Of a stretch of 64,000 nt of DNA, positions 25,174 to 33,893 are shown in pieces. This DNA comes from Rhizobium viscosum. GTDB taxonomy: Bacteria > Pseudomonadota > Alphaproteobacteria > Rhizobiales > Rhizobiaceae. How positions within the stretch are numbered: position 1 is the stretch's first letter; each line of letters opens with the position of its first letter. Position numbers and translations under genes: made by a program. The stretch lies in contig NZ_JADBEC010000001.1 in the NCBI RefSeq assembly GCF_014873945.1, positions 2,807,001 through 2,871,000 on the forward strand, in the 5' to 3' direction. A model generated the notes under the pieces. It made no database searches, was not told the DNA's origin, and saw only the letters and a program-made list of their open reading frames with translations.

Positions 25174-25908
25174 ATGAAGCAGAGTGAAGCCGCAACGCAT
25201 GGCCGTCGCGCCGTTATCGAGTTGCGGGAAAAGATTTTGAGCGGTGAGTTGCAGGGCGGCACGCGCCTCTTTGAAGTGCCGCTGGCGGAGGCGCTCGATA
25301 TTTCACGCACACCGGTGCGCGAGGCCATGTCCCGGCTGACGGAGGAGGGGCTACTCGACCGTCTGCCAAATGGCGGCTTTGTGGTCCGCCGCTTCGGCTT
25401 TGCCGATGTGGTGGATTCCATCGAGGTGCGGGGTGTCATGGAAGGCATGGCGGCAAGGCTGGCAGCGGAGCGCGGAGCCGCGCCCGAAGCGCTCGATGAG
25501 ATCAAGCACACGGTGATCAAGCTTGATGCCTGTTTCGGCGAGCAACTCGACGATGTCGATTTTGACGCCTATTCCGACCTCAACGAAAAATTCCACCATC
25601 AGCTTGCAGCACTCGCCGGCAGCGAGATTATCAGGCGTGAGGTGGAGCGGGCGAGTTCGTTGCCCTTTGCCTCGCCCTCGGCGTTCCTGCCCGACAAGGC
25701 TGATATCACCGCCTTCCGCCGTTCGCTGCGCTCCGCACAGGACCAGCACAGAGCCCTCGTCAGTGCGATCGAGGCGCGCGAAGGCAGCCGTGCTGAAGCG
25801 ATCGCGCGGGAGCACGCACGGACGGCGCGGCGTAATCTTGAATACATTCTGGCGGAGGACCCAACCCTGATCGAGCAGATCAGGGGACTTGCGCTGATTC
25901 ACCGGTAA
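25174..25908 (+). CDS. GntR-family regulator, FCD subfamily
   Basis: A 244-residue regulator with an N-terminal winged helix (about residues 8-72, including DISRTPVREAMSRLTEEGLLDRL) and an alpha-helical FCD effector domain. Metal/effector ligands are suggested by the D and H residues of NEKFHHQLAALAG and the terminal AREHARTARRN. GGAGG at 25164-25168 sets the ATG at 25174. It sits between the ligAB operon and the O-demethylase gene. FCD-type GntR proteins bind TGTxxACA-like palindromes, which fits the four ATGTATACAT sites in the window. It probably represses until an aromatic ligand is present. Confidence 0.88.
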   Translation: MKQSEAATHGRRAVIELREKILSGELQGGTRLFEVPLAEALDISRTPVREAMSRLTEEGLLDRLPNGGFVVRRFGFADVVDSIEVRGVMEGMAARLAAERGAAPEALDEIKHTVIKLDACFGEQLDDVDFDAYSDLNEKFHHQLAALAGSEIIRREVERASSLPFASPSAFLPDKADITAFRRSLRSAQDQHRALVSAIEAREGSRAEAIAREHARTARRNLEYILAEDPTLIEQIRGLALIHR

Positions 25909-25931
25909 TTTTCAGATAATTCCTGCTTCAG

Positions 25932-25957
25932 AAGGGCGGCTGACGGCCGCCCTTTTC
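25932..25957 (+). terminator. Rho-independent terminator after gntR
   Basis: AAGGGCGGC and GCCGCCCTT form a perfect 9-base stem with a 5-base loop, ending in TTTTC, 24 bases after the gntR stop. Confidence 0.8.
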
Positions 25958-26027
25958 ATTTTCGGAGCATTAAACTGGGTGCTGCCGGGTGAAAATGGGC
26001 TTGCAATCTGATCGCATTGGGCATTTC

Positions 26028-26037
26028 ATGTATACAT
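26028..26037. promoter_or_regulatory. Perfect ATGTATACAT operator before the O-demethylase (copy 3 of 4)
   Basis: The palindrome ends 27 bases before the GTG start and is followed by TATC, extending the match with the copy at 25007 (ATGTATACATTAT). The position is in the core promoter or early leader, suited to repression. Confidence 0.72.
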
Positions 26038-26064
26038 TATCGCATGCCAATGGGAGGACATCAG

Positions 26065-27477
26065 GTGGCGAGATCGAACCTATCCGAAGTTTTGAAGTCG
26101 GCCGGCAATACGGTGGAGTTGCTGCGTAACTCCAAAGTCGGCATGTATGTATACCCGGTCGTGGCGGCCGAGTTTTCCAACTGGCGTTCGGAGCAGGCCG
26201 CGTGGCGCAACTCCGCCGTCCTCTTCGACCAGTCGCACCATATGGACGAACTGACCGTCGAAGGCCCGGATGCGGAGAAGTTCCTTGCCCATCATGGCGT
26301 CAACTCCTTCGCGAATTTCGATACCAACCGCGCCAAGCATTTCGTGCCGGTCACGCCTGCCGGTCATGTGATTGGCGACCAGATCATCTTCCGTGAACGG
26401 GAAGACAAATTCATCCTCGTCGGCCGCGCGCCGACCTCCAACTGGCTGATGTTCTGCGCTGCCTATGGCAAGTGGAACGTGCGCCTGAAATATGACCCAC
26501 GTTCGCCCTCACGTCCGGAAGGCGAGCGTGTGCTGCGCACGCACTACCGCTACCAGATCCAGGGACCGGATGCTCCCAAGATCTTCGAGAAGATGAATGG
26601 CGGACCGATCCCCGACATCAAGTTCTTCCATGTCGATAAGATCAAGGTCGGCTCGAAGACCGTGAATGCGCTGCGTCACGGCATGTCCGGCGCGCCGGGC
26701 CTGGAAATCTGGGGGCCTTACGAAGACAAGGCCTATATCCACTCTGTCATCCTGGAATCGGCAAAGGCGGCCGGCGTCGATCTCGTTCGCTGCGGCAGCC
26801 GCGCCTATTCCACCAATACGCTGGAATCCGGCTGGATCCCGTCGCCGCTGCCCGGCATCTATACGGGTGACGGCATGCTGGCGGCCTATCGCGATTGGCT
26901 GGGCGCTGACAGCTACGAGGCAACAGGCGCGATCGGCGGCAGCTTCGTTACCAGCAATATCGAGGACTATTACGTCACGCCGTTCGAACTCGGCTACGAC
27001 TTCTACATCGGCTGGAAGAAGGACGATTTCATCGGCAAGTCCGCGCTCGAGAAAATGAAGGGCCAGACGAGCCGCAAGAAGGTGACCTTTGAGTGGAATG
27101 CCGAGGATGTCGTCAATGTCATCGCCTCGGCCTTCCGGCCGGGCGAGGATCATTTCAAGTGGATCGATTTCCCGCAGCCGAACTATGCCTCGACAAGCGC
27201 CGACAAGATCATGCGCGACGGCAAGATGGTCGGCATGTCGATGTTCAATGGCTACAGCTACAACGAGCGCTGCATGCTCTCGCTCGGCATCGTCGATGCC
27301 GATATTGAGGTTGGCGATGTACTGACCCTCGTCTGGGGCGAACCCGATGGTGGGTCAGGCAAGACCTCGGTCGAGCCGCACAAGCAGGCGGAAATCCGTG
27401 TGCGTGTGTCGCCCACTCCCTATTCCCGTGAAGCCCGCGAGAATTACGCCGACAGCTGGCGTAGCAAGAAGGGCTGA
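26065..27477 (+). CDS. Tetrahydrofolate-dependent aromatic O-demethylase (LigM/DesA family)
   Basis: A 470-residue GcvT/aminomethyltransferase-type protein close in length to LigM of Sphingobium. Such enzymes move the O-methyl of vanillate, syringate or 3-O-methylgallate to tetrahydrofolate. Family-like segments are LFDQSHHMDEL, the YRYQIQGPDAPKIFEKM region, GAPGLEIWGPYE and the C-terminal NERCMLSLGIVD and VWGEPDGGSGK. The start is GTG at 26065, with GGGAGG 8 bases upstream; ATGs at 26044 and 26050 precede that ribosome site. It is separately transcribed, with its own operator and terminator. MetF elsewhere in the island would recycle the methyl-THF. Vanillate, syringate and methylgallate cannot be told apart by eye. 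Confidence 0.87.
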   Translation: MARSNLSEVLKSAGNTVELLRNSKVGMYVYPVVAAEFSNWRSEQAAWRNSAVLFDQSHHMDELTVEGPDAEKFLAHHGVNSFANFDTNRAKHFVPVTPAGHVIGDQIIFREREDKFILVGRAPTSNWLMFCAAYGKWNVRLKYDPRSPSRPEGERVLRTHYRYQIQGPDAPKIFEKMNGGPIPDIKFFHVDKIKVGSKTVNALRHGMSGAPGLEIWGPYEDKAYIHSVILESAKAAGVDLVRCGSRAYSTNTLESGWIPSPLPGIYTGDGMLAAYRDWLGADSYEATGAIGGSFVTSNIEDYYVTPFELGYDFYIGWKKDDFIGKSALEKMKGQTSRKKVTFEWNAEDVVNVIASAFRPGEDHFKWIDFPQPNYASTSADKIMRDGKMVGMSMFNGYSYNERCMLSLGIVDADIEVGDVLTLVWGEPDGGSGKTSVEPHKQAEIRVRVSPTPYSREARENYADSWRSKKG

Positions 27478-27507
27478 AATCCGACACTTCCATCCACGGT
27501 GTTAACG

Positions 27508-27533
27508 ACGGCGCCCGGGAGGGCGCCGTTTTT
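27508..27533 (+). terminator. Rho-independent terminator after the O-demethylase
   Basis: ACGGCGCC and GGCGCCGT form a perfect 8-base stem with a 6-base loop, followed by a T-run, 31 bases after the stop codon. Confidence 0.85.
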
Positions 27534-27681
27534 CATGGATTCGTCCTCGCGCATTGCCTCTAGCCGTCCACGCATGGCAGCTGTTAAAACAGCCACACTT
27601 CCCGATCGGCGATCACTCCGATGTCACAATGACAACGCAGATATGCCTCCTGAAAAATCGAATCGAACAAGGATGACAGCA

Positions 27682-28995
27682 GTGGCACAGGCCCAGCCGC
27701 ATGAGCGAATTCAGTACATCGTCGAGGGCGGCCATCGCCTTGCCGGCGAGATCCAGCCGAGTGGCAACAAGAATGCTGCCCTGCCGATCATTGCCGCCTC
27801 GCTGCTGACCGACAAGCTCGTGCATCTGACCAACGTGCCGCGCATCCGTGATGTCGAAGCGCTGGTCGAGCTAATCCAGTCCGTCGGTGCCAAGGCGCGC
27901 TGGCTCGGCCGCAACGAACTCGAGATTGAAGCGAGTGATCTGAAGCCGGCCGATCTCGACCCTGGCCTCTGCGCCCGCATTCGCGCATCCATCCTGCTTG
28001 CTGGCCCGATGCTGGCGCGTTGCGGCGAGATCACGCTGCCGCCACCGGGCGGCGATGTCATCGGCCGTCGCCGCGTCGACACCCACTTCCTGGCACTCGA
28101 ACAGCTCGGTGCCGAGATCAGCGTCAACGGTTCCTATAGTTTCCGCGCCGGACACCTGCGCGGTGCCGACGTTTTCCTGGACGAACCATCGGTCACCGCG
28201 ACGGAGAATGCGCTCTGCGCGGCTGTTGCTGCCGAGGGTAAGACAATCTTGCGCAATTGCGCGTCCGAGCCGCATGTTCAGGATCTCGCGCATTTCCTCA
28301 TCGCCATGGGTGCGAAGATCGAGGGTATCGGCACCAACACCATGATCGTTCATGGCGGCCAGCCGCTTGGTGGCGCCTCGCATCGCATCGGCCCCGATCA
28401 TAATGAGATCGGCTCGCTGATCGGCCTTGCTGCCGTCACCGGTTCCGAGATCGTCATCCGCCGCGCGGGTGTGGAGCATCTGCGTTCGACGCTGATGACC
28501 TTCGAGCGTCTCGGCATCCGCTGCCGTATCGAAGGCGACGATCTTGTGGTGCCGACGGGGCAGGAGATGAAGATCCAGCCGGATTTCGGTGGGCACATTC
28601 CGAAGATCGAGGATCAGCCCTGGCCGGCTTTCCCGGCCGATACAATGTCGATTGCCATCGTCACTGCCTCGCAGTGTGACGGCGTGGTGTTGATGTTCGA
28701 GAAGATGTTCGAAAGCCGGATGTTCTTCGTCGACAAGCTGATTACCATGGGCGCGCGCATCGTGCTTTGCGATCCGCACCGCGCAATTGTCGCCGGCCCG
28801 TCCAAGTTGCGCGCCGCACAGGTGGAAAGCCCTGACATCCGTGCCGGCATGGCGATGCTTATCGCCGCCATGTGCGCCGAGGGAACGAGCGTCATCAACA
28901 ATGCCCAGCAGATCGAACGCGGCTATGAGCGGATCGAGGAGCGCCTCAATGCGCTCGGCGCGCGCATTACCCGCGTGCCGCCGCGCGAGGCATAA
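27682..28995 (+). CDS. MurA-family enolpyruvyl transferase with Asp at the Cys115 position
   Basis: A 437-residue EPT-family protein similar to UDP-GlcNAc 1-carboxyvinyltransferase. It keeps GNKNAALP (the K22/N23 pair of MurA), RASILLAGP and the [11 protein letters not shown] region. In the mobile loop, [13 protein letters not shown] puts Asp125 where Escherichia MurA has Cys115. That change is known to keep MurA active and make it insensitive to fosfomycin. The start is probably GTG at 27682, with AAGGA 8 bases upstream; ATG at 27673 overlaps that site. It stands alone between the O-demethylase terminator and the convergent livF, so it may be a second MurA or a transferase with another acceptor. 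Confidence 0.82.
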   Translation: MAQAQPHERIQYIVEGGHRLAGEIQPSGNKNAALPIIAASLLTDKLVHLTNVPRIRDVEALVELIQSVGAKARWLGRNELEIEASDLKPADLDPGLCARIRASILLAGPMLARCGEITLPPPGGDVIGRRRVDTHFLALEQLGAEISVNGSYSFRAGHLRGADVFLDEPSVTATENALCAAVAAEGKTILRNCASEPHVQDLAHFLIAMGAKIEGIGTNTMIVHGGQPLGGASHRIGPDHNEIGSLIGLAAVTGSEIVIRRAGVEHLRSTLMTFERLGIRCRIEGDDLVVPTGQEMKIQPDFGGHIPKIEDQPWPAFPADTMSIAIVTASQCDGVVLMFEKMFESRMFFVDKLITMGARIVLCDPHRAIVAGPSKLRAAQVESPDIRAGMAMLIAAMCAEGTSVINNAQQIERGYERIEERLNALGARITRVPPREA

Positions 28996-28997
28996 AT

Positions 28998-29696
28998 CTA
29001 GACGCTGAGATGCGCTTCGAGGATTTCTGGTGAGGCGAGAAGCGCTTCGGATGTGTTGCGATAGGTCACCGCGCCGCGTTCCAGCACGATGACCTCATCC
29101 GTCAGCGGCAGCACCTTGCGTGCCTTCTGCTCGACGATGATCGCCGACATGCCTTCGCCGGTGACGATGCGGCGCAGCGCCGCCAGCAGCTCGTCGACGA
29201 TGATCGGTGCAAGGCCCTCCAGCGGCTCGTCGAGCAGCAGGACTTTCGGGTTGAGCATCAGGGCGCGGGCGATGGCGAGCATCTGCTGTTCACCGCCTGA
29301 TAGTTGATTGCCGAGGTTGCGGCGACGCTCCTGCAGGCGCGGGAACATCTGGTAGACGCGGCTGACATTCCAGGCGCCGGGCCGCGCGCTTGCCGTCAGG
29401 TTTTCTTCCACTGTCAGCGAACGGAAGATATTGCGTTCCTGCGGCACCCAGCCGACGCCGAGCGGCGCGCGTTTTTCCGCGCGCAGCCGGGTGATGTCGC
29501 GCTGCTGCAGGTGGATGGAGCCGGCGTGGTGTGTGGTGACGCCGATGATGGTGTTGAGCAGGGTCGTCTTGCCTGCGCCGTTGCGGCCAAGCAAGGCCAG
29601 CGAGCGGCCTTCCTCCAGTGTGAAATCGACCTTGGCAAGCACATGGGCTTCACCATAACCAGCGATGAGGCGTTCGACCCGTAGCAGCTCGGCCAT
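28998..29696 (-). CDS. livF: LivF-type branched-chain ABC transporter ATPase
   Basis: A 232-residue ATPase of the HAAT family, with Walker A GRNGAGKT, Q-loop GWVPQERNIF, signature LSGGEQQML and Walker B VLLLDEPLEGLAP. It pairs with LivG to drive uptake through LivHM. It overlaps the livG stop by one base and ends 2 bases from the convergent MurA-like gene. It is the last gene of the livKHMGF operon, whose promoter carries the island operator. Confidence 0.9.
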   Translation of the reverse strand: MAELLRVERLIAGYGEAHVLAKVDFTLEEGRSLALLGRNGAGKTTLLNTIIGVTTHHAGSIHLQQRDITRLRAEKRAPLGVGWVPQERNIFRSLTVEENLTASARPGAWNVSRVYQMFPRLQERRRNLGNQLSGGEQQMLAIARALMLNPKVLLLDEPLEGLAPIIVDELLAALRRIVTGEGMSAIIVEQKARKVLPLTDEVIVLERGAVTYRNTSEALLASPEILEAHLSV

Positions 29697-30442
29697 CAGG
29701 CATCCTCCCCGAGATAGATGGCTTTGACCTGCGGATCTCTAGAGATTTCGGCGACGGTGCCTTCGGCAAAGACAGCGCCGGCAGCGAGCACCGAGATACG
29801 GTCTGCGAAGGAGAAGACGAGATCCATGTCGTGTTCGATCAGCACGACCGTGACATTGGCGGGCAGCTCGCGGACGATGCCGAGAACCTCATGCCGTTCC
29901 TCCTCAGGAACGCCGGCGGCCGGCTCGTCGAGCAAGAGCACCTTCGGCTGCATGGCAATCGCAAGGGCGATTTCCAGCAGGCGCTGTTTGCCGTAGGGCA
30001 GGAGCGTCGTCGGCATTCCCATAACATCGACGAGACGAAAGCGCTCCAGCAGGCTGGCAGCTTCATCGGCAACCTCCCGGTCGGCTGATAGCGGCCGCCA
30101 GGCGAAGCGTCCATGGCCTTTCCGTTCGCTGATTGCCAGCATAACGGAATCGAGCGGGGTGAGGTCTCCGAAGAGCTGGTTGATCTGGAAGGTACGGGAA
30201 AGACCTTTGCCGACGCGCCGGTATGAGGAGACGCTGGTGATGTCCTCGCCACCTAGCAGGATCTCGCCACTGTTCGGTGAGAGAACGCCGGTCAGCAGGT
30301 TGATGATCGTGGTCTTGCCGGCTCCGTTCGGACCGATCAGCGCATGGCGGGCGCCCTGGCGGATCTGCAGCGAGACGTCATTGGTGGCAATGAAGCCGCC
30401 GAAACGCTTGACAAGGTGGCGTGTTTCGAGGGCGAGCGTCAT
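29696..30442 (-). CDS. livG: LivG-type branched-chain ABC transporter ATPase
   Basis: A 248-residue ATPase with Walker A GPNGAGKTT, the LivG-specific RTFQINQLF Q-loop and Walker B VLLLDEPAAGVPEEE, followed by the switch histidine in LIEHDMDLVF. The signature region reads LLPYGKQRLLEIA, the usual divergent form of LivG proteins. It overlaps livM by 4 bases. Confidence 0.9.
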   Translation of the reverse strand: MTLALETRHLVKRFGGFIATNDVSLQIRQGARHALIGPNGAGKTTIINLLTGVLSPNSGEILLGGEDITSVSSYRRVGKGLSRTFQINQLFGDLTPLDSVMLAISERKGHGRFAWRPLSADREVADEAASLLERFRLVDVMGMPTTLLPYGKQRLLEIALAIAMQPKVLLLDEPAAGVPEEERHEVLGIVRELPANVTVVLIEHDMDLVFSFADRISVLAAGAVFAEGTVAEISRDPQVKAIYLGEDA

Positions 30443-31473
30443 TTGCCTTCCTCCGCCATGGTGTGCTGAATGCGAGCTTCGCGCTTGCGCGCCGAGCCCG
30501 GCAACAGCGTCTGCCAGCTTGTCAGACGCTCGCGGCCGACCAGAACGATGATGATGAGCACGAGGCCGATCCAGAACATCCAGTATTGCGGCGTGATGAC
30601 CGACAGCCAGTTACGCAGGATGGAGAAGACGACCGCACCGAAGACGCCGCCGTAGAGGTAACCGACGCCGCCGATGACCAGAACGAGCAGCACTTCGGCG
30701 GAACGGTGGAAGGCAAGCACGTCAGGCGAGACGAAGCTGGTGGTCTGGGTGAGCAGCGCACCCGCGATACCGGCGTAAGCAGCGGAGACCGTGTAGATCG
30801 CGACAATACGGCGGGTCGGCGAAATACCGAGCATGGAGGCGCGGCGCTGGTTGCGTTTGATGGCTTTCAGCGACAGGCCGAAGGGCGAGTTGACGATGCG
30901 ACGGGCGACATAGGTCAGAACAATAAGAACGATGAGGCAGTAGATGTAGCCGGTCCGGCCCCAGAGATCGAATTCGAAATAGCCGAGGATCGGATTCAGC
31001 ATCACACCGCTCAAGCCATCCGCGCCGCCGGTGAGCCATGCCGCCTGATTGACGAGTTCGGCGAGGAGCATGGCGACGCCGAAGGTGGTCATGAGGCGGG
31101 TGAGGTCAGAGCCGCGCAGCACGAGGAAACTCGTCAGGAAGCCAAAGAGGCCGCTGACAAGGCCGGCCGCGAACAGGCCGATCACCGGCTCGCCGGAGAC
31201 ATGGACGGCAAAGAGACCTGCTGCATAAGCGCCGAGGCCGAAGAAGGCGGTATGGCCCAGCGAGACGATGCCGGCATAGCCGAGGATGAGATCCAGAGAG
31301 ACGGCGAAAAGCGCCAGGATGGCGATCTCCGTCAGGATCAGCATCTGTGACGGCAGGACGAAGATCGCGGCGATGGCCACCAGCCACAGCGCGAATTCCC
31401 AGATCTGCCAGCGGCCGGCGCGCCTCAGGAGCTCCATGGCCTCCGTGGAGGCGTTGTTGCGTTCACCGCTCAT
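30439..31473 (-). CDS. livM: LivM-type permease
   Basis: A 344-residue inner-membrane permease with about ten hydrophobic helices and the family signature GYAGIVSLGHTAFFGLGAY, plus the RSPFG-like NSPFGLSLKAIKRN loop that contacts the ATPases. It forms the channel with LivH. Start and stop overlap neighbouring genes by 4 bases each. Homologous HAAT systems import branched amino acids, amides or aromatic acids. Confidence 0.9.
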   Translation of the reverse strand: MSGERNNASTEAMELLRRAGRWQIWEFALWLVAIAAIFVLPSQMLILTEIAILALFAVSLDLILGYAGIVSLGHTAFFGLGAYAAGLFAVHVSGEPVIGLFAAGLVSGLFGFLTSFLVLRGSDLTRLMTTFGVAMLLAELVNQAAWLTGGADGLSGVMLNPILGYFEFDLWGRTGYIYCLIVLIVLTYVARRIVNSPFGLSLKAIKRNQRRASMLGISPTRRIVAIYTVSAAYAGIAGALLTQTTSFVSPDVLAFHRSAEVLLVLVIGGVGYLYGGVFGAVVFSILRNWLSVITPQYWMFWIGLVLIIIVLVGRERLTSWQTLLPGSARKREARIQHTMAEEGK

Positions 31474-32330
31474 CGGCCACCCTCCCGGGAGAAGAGGCCA
31501 TGGGGCCGGAGGATCAGCACAAGGATCATGACGGCATAGATGATGAAGGCGCCGAGTTGCGGCACATAATATTTGCCGGCGACGTCGGCGATGCCGAGTA
31601 GGAGCGCGGCAATGAAGGGGCCCGTGATGGATGAGGTGCCACCGACCGTGACGACGATCATGAAATAGATCAGGTATTTCAGCGGAAAGTTTGGGTCGAG
31701 GCCGAGCAGTTCGGTGCCGAGCGCACCGCCAAGGCCGGCGAGACCGGAGCCGAGCGCGAAAGTCAGCGCGAAGATGACGGAGACGTTAATGCCCATGCCG
31801 CGAGCGACGCGCCCGTCATCGACGGCGGCGCGCAACTGGCTGCCGAAACGGGTGCGGGTGAGCGCCAGTTGCAGTGCAACCGTCAGCACTGCGCAGATGA
31901 CGATGATGAAGAGCCGGTAGCGGCCGATATCGATGCCCATGAAGCCGAAGCGGCCGCTGAGTTCGGGCGGTAGGTTGATCAACTGCTGCTGGCCGCCCAT
32001 GAAATAATCGATTGCGGCAATCGACATGAAGACGAGGCCGATCGAAAACAGCACCTGATCGAGATGCGAAGCCGAATAAAGGCGGCGGTAGAGCAGCCGT
32101 TCCAATACGGCGCCGGCAAGCGCCGTGACGATGAAGGCCGCCGGCAGGCACCAGTAGAAGGAGATGCCGTATCTATTCATCATGATGACGGTGACGTAAC
32201 CGCCTGCCATGGCAAAGGCGCCATGCGCCAAATTGACGAAATTCATCAGGCCCAGCGTGACTGACAATCCGCAGGCGAGAACAAAGAGAAGCATGCCATA
32301 GGCGATGCCGTCGAACAGGATTGTCAGCAT
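31470..32330 (-). CDS. livH: LivH-type permease
   Basis: A 286-residue permease with about eight hydrophobic helices. GLMNFVNLAHGAFAMAGGY near the N-terminus and ALTRTRFGSQLRAAVDD on the cytoplasmic side are LivH signatures. It overlaps livM by 4 bases and follows livK after a 54-base gap holding a hairpin. Confidence 0.9.
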   Translation of the reverse strand: MLTILFDGIAYGMLLFVLACGLSVTLGLMNFVNLAHGAFAMAGGYVTVIMMNRYGISFYWCLPAAFIVTALAGAVLERLLYRRLYSASHLDQVLFSIGLVFMSIAAIDYFMGGQQQLINLPPELSGRFGFMGIDIGRYRLFIIVICAVLTVALQLALTRTRFGSQLRAAVDDGRVARGMGINVSVIFALTFALGSGLAGLGGALGTELLGLDPNFPLKYLIYFMIVVTVGGTSSITGPFIAALLLGIADVAGKYYVPQLGAFIIYAVMILVLILRPHGLFSREGGR

Positions 32331-32346
32331 GAGACCTCACTGCATC

Positions 32347-32374
32347 CAGGCGGCGGAATTGCCTCCGCCGCCTG
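32347..32374 (-). other. Intergenic hairpin after livK
   Basis: CAGGCGGCGGA and TCCGCCGCCTG form a perfect 11-base stem with a 6-base loop between livK and livH. Without a T-run it is more likely an mRNA-stabilising barrier that raises binding-protein yield than a terminator. Confidence 0.65.
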
Positions 32375-32384
32375 TTCCAAAGGC

Positions 32385-33560
32385 TTACTTGGCAGCCGTA
32401 TTCGGATCGTGGATGTCAGGGTAAGTCGCAAACTCGACATTGTAGAGTTCGCCGTTCTTCTCCTTGACCTCGCGCATGTAGATATCCTGCACGATGTCGC
32501 GGGTATCAGGATCGATGGTGATAGGCCCGCGCGGGCTGACGAATTCCATGCCCTTCATTGCATCGACCAATTTGGTGCCATCGGTGTCACCGCCGGTCTT
32601 TTCGAGGGCGGCATAGGCGACATGCATGGCATCATAACCGCCGACCGACATGAAATTCGGGCGCATGTTCTTGTTGGCTTTGCGGACTTCGGCGACGAAG
32701 GCCTTGTTTTCCGGGCTGTCGTGATCGGTCGAATAGAAGTGGCCGGTGATGACGCCCTTGGCGGACGGTCCCATCCCGTTCAGGAGATCGTCATCGGTGA
32801 CATCGCCGGTGGCAATCAGCTTGATGCCGGCATCCGCAAGGCCGCGATCGACGAACTGCTTCATGAAGATTGCGCCGACACCGGAGGGGACGAAGACGAA
32901 AAGGGCATCAGGCTTGGCATCGCGCACGCGTTGCAGGAAGGGAGCAAAATCCGGATTCTGCAGGGGAACGCGGAGTGCTTCGACAACCGTGCCGCCGTCT
33001 TTCTTGAACTGGTCGGTAAAGCCCTTCTCGATGTCGATGCCCGGTCCATAGTCGGTCACCAGCGTGACGACCCGCTTCAGATTGTTCTGGACGGCCCAGG
33101 TGGCGACCGGAACGGCAGACTGCGGGCCTGCCATCGAGGTGCGCACGAAATAGGGCGACTGCTTCATGATGGCCGAGGTCGTGGCCGAGGTGATGATTGC
33201 CGGAATCTTTGCCTGGTTGAGAACCGGGGCGACACCCATGGCAAGCGGAGTCAGGCCGAAGCCGACAAGCATTTTCACGCCGTCGTTGACGACGAGTTCC
33301 TGGGCGATGCGGCGGGTCTGGTCGGCCGTGCCGGCATCGTCCCGCAGGACAAGCTCGATCTTCTTGCCTGCAACCGTGTCGCCATTGATTGCCATGTATG
33401 CGCGAGCGCCGGCCTCGACCTGACGCCCGGTTGAGGCAAAAGGACCTGTCATCGGCAGGATCACGCCGATCTTCACCGTTTCCTGCGCAAATGCAGGCAC
33501 GCCAGCAAGTGTGGCGAGCGCCGCGCCGGCTATCAATAGTCTTCTTGAAAACGAAATCAT
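32385..33560 (-). CDS. livK: LivK-type periplasmic substrate-binding protein
   Basis: A 391-residue type I periplasmic binding protein with a signal peptide (residues 1-26, ending PAFAQ). The mature start ETVKIGVILPMTGPFASTG and the NDGVKMLVGFGLTP segment are typical of HAAT binding proteins. The ATG at 33560 has GGAGG 7-8 bases upstream. A perfect ATGTATACAT lies 121 bases before the start, which links it to the O-demethylation regulon and suggests an aromatic acid ligand. The sequence alone does not fix the ligand. Confidence 0.88.
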   Translation of the reverse strand: MISFSRRLLIAGAALATLAGVPAFAQETVKIGVILPMTGPFASTGRQVEAGARAYMAINGDTVAGKKIELVLRDDAGTADQTRRIAQELVVNDGVKMLVGFGLTPLAMGVAPVLNQAKIPAIITSATTSAIMKQSPYFVRTSMAGPQSAVPVATWAVQNNLKRVVTLVTDYGPGIDIEKGFTDQFKKDGGTVVEALRVPLQNPDFAPFLQRVRDAKPDALFVFVPSGVGAIFMKQFVDRGLADAGIKLIATGDVTDDDLLNGMGPSAKGVITGHFYSTDHDSPENKAFVAEVRKANKNMRPNFMSVGGYDAMHVAYAALEKTGGDTDGTKLVDAMKGMEFVSPRGPITIDPDTRDIVQDIYMREVKEKNGELYNVEFATYPDIHDPNTAAK

Positions 33561-33893
33561 GTATACTCCTCCCATTGTTGTGCATCATATCTCTCTCCCG
33601 GAGATATGCCGCGACCTGAACGTTTTTCTTCTCTCCTCCAGAGGAAAACGCCATTGTCGCGAAAATTGCTCAGCGACATCAATGTATACATAAAACTTGA
33701 CATGGTACAAGCTGCCGCTACCTGTCAGACCTGCAAACCATGCCTGGCAGACTGATCACGAAAGGCCCGGCGGACGGTCTTTTGCGCTTGCAAGTTTTGC
33801 GTTTTGCGAAAGCAAATTTTCGATCGTCGCAACTCTGTCATATAGCTATGGCGAGAACGTGCTTTATCGAGCGAATTGAACAGGGAGCGTGCC
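33561..33893. promoter_or_regulatory. Divergent promoter region of livK and ppk2 with operator copy 4
   Basis: These 333 bases hold no gene. The perfect ATGTATACAT at 33682-33691 is the fourth copy of the island operator and lies on the livK side. TTGTAC at 33712-33707 (leftward) could be a -35 for livK, placing the operator at its -10. A further partial match (ATGTATACTC, 33559-33568) overlaps the livK ribosome site and is probably chance. No element for ppk2 is clear. Confidence 0.6.
33682..33691. promoter_or_regulatory. Perfect ATGTATACAT operator before livK (copy 4 of 4)
   Basis: The same 10-bp palindrome found before metF, the ligAB operon and the O-demethylase. Its presence here brings the transporter into the proposed GntR regulon. 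Confidence 0.7.

Noticed and set aside
33559..33568. ATGTATACTC at the livK start as a further operator copy
   Set aside because: Only 8 of 10 bases match and it arises from the ribosome site plus start codon; the perfect copy at 33682 is the better candidate.
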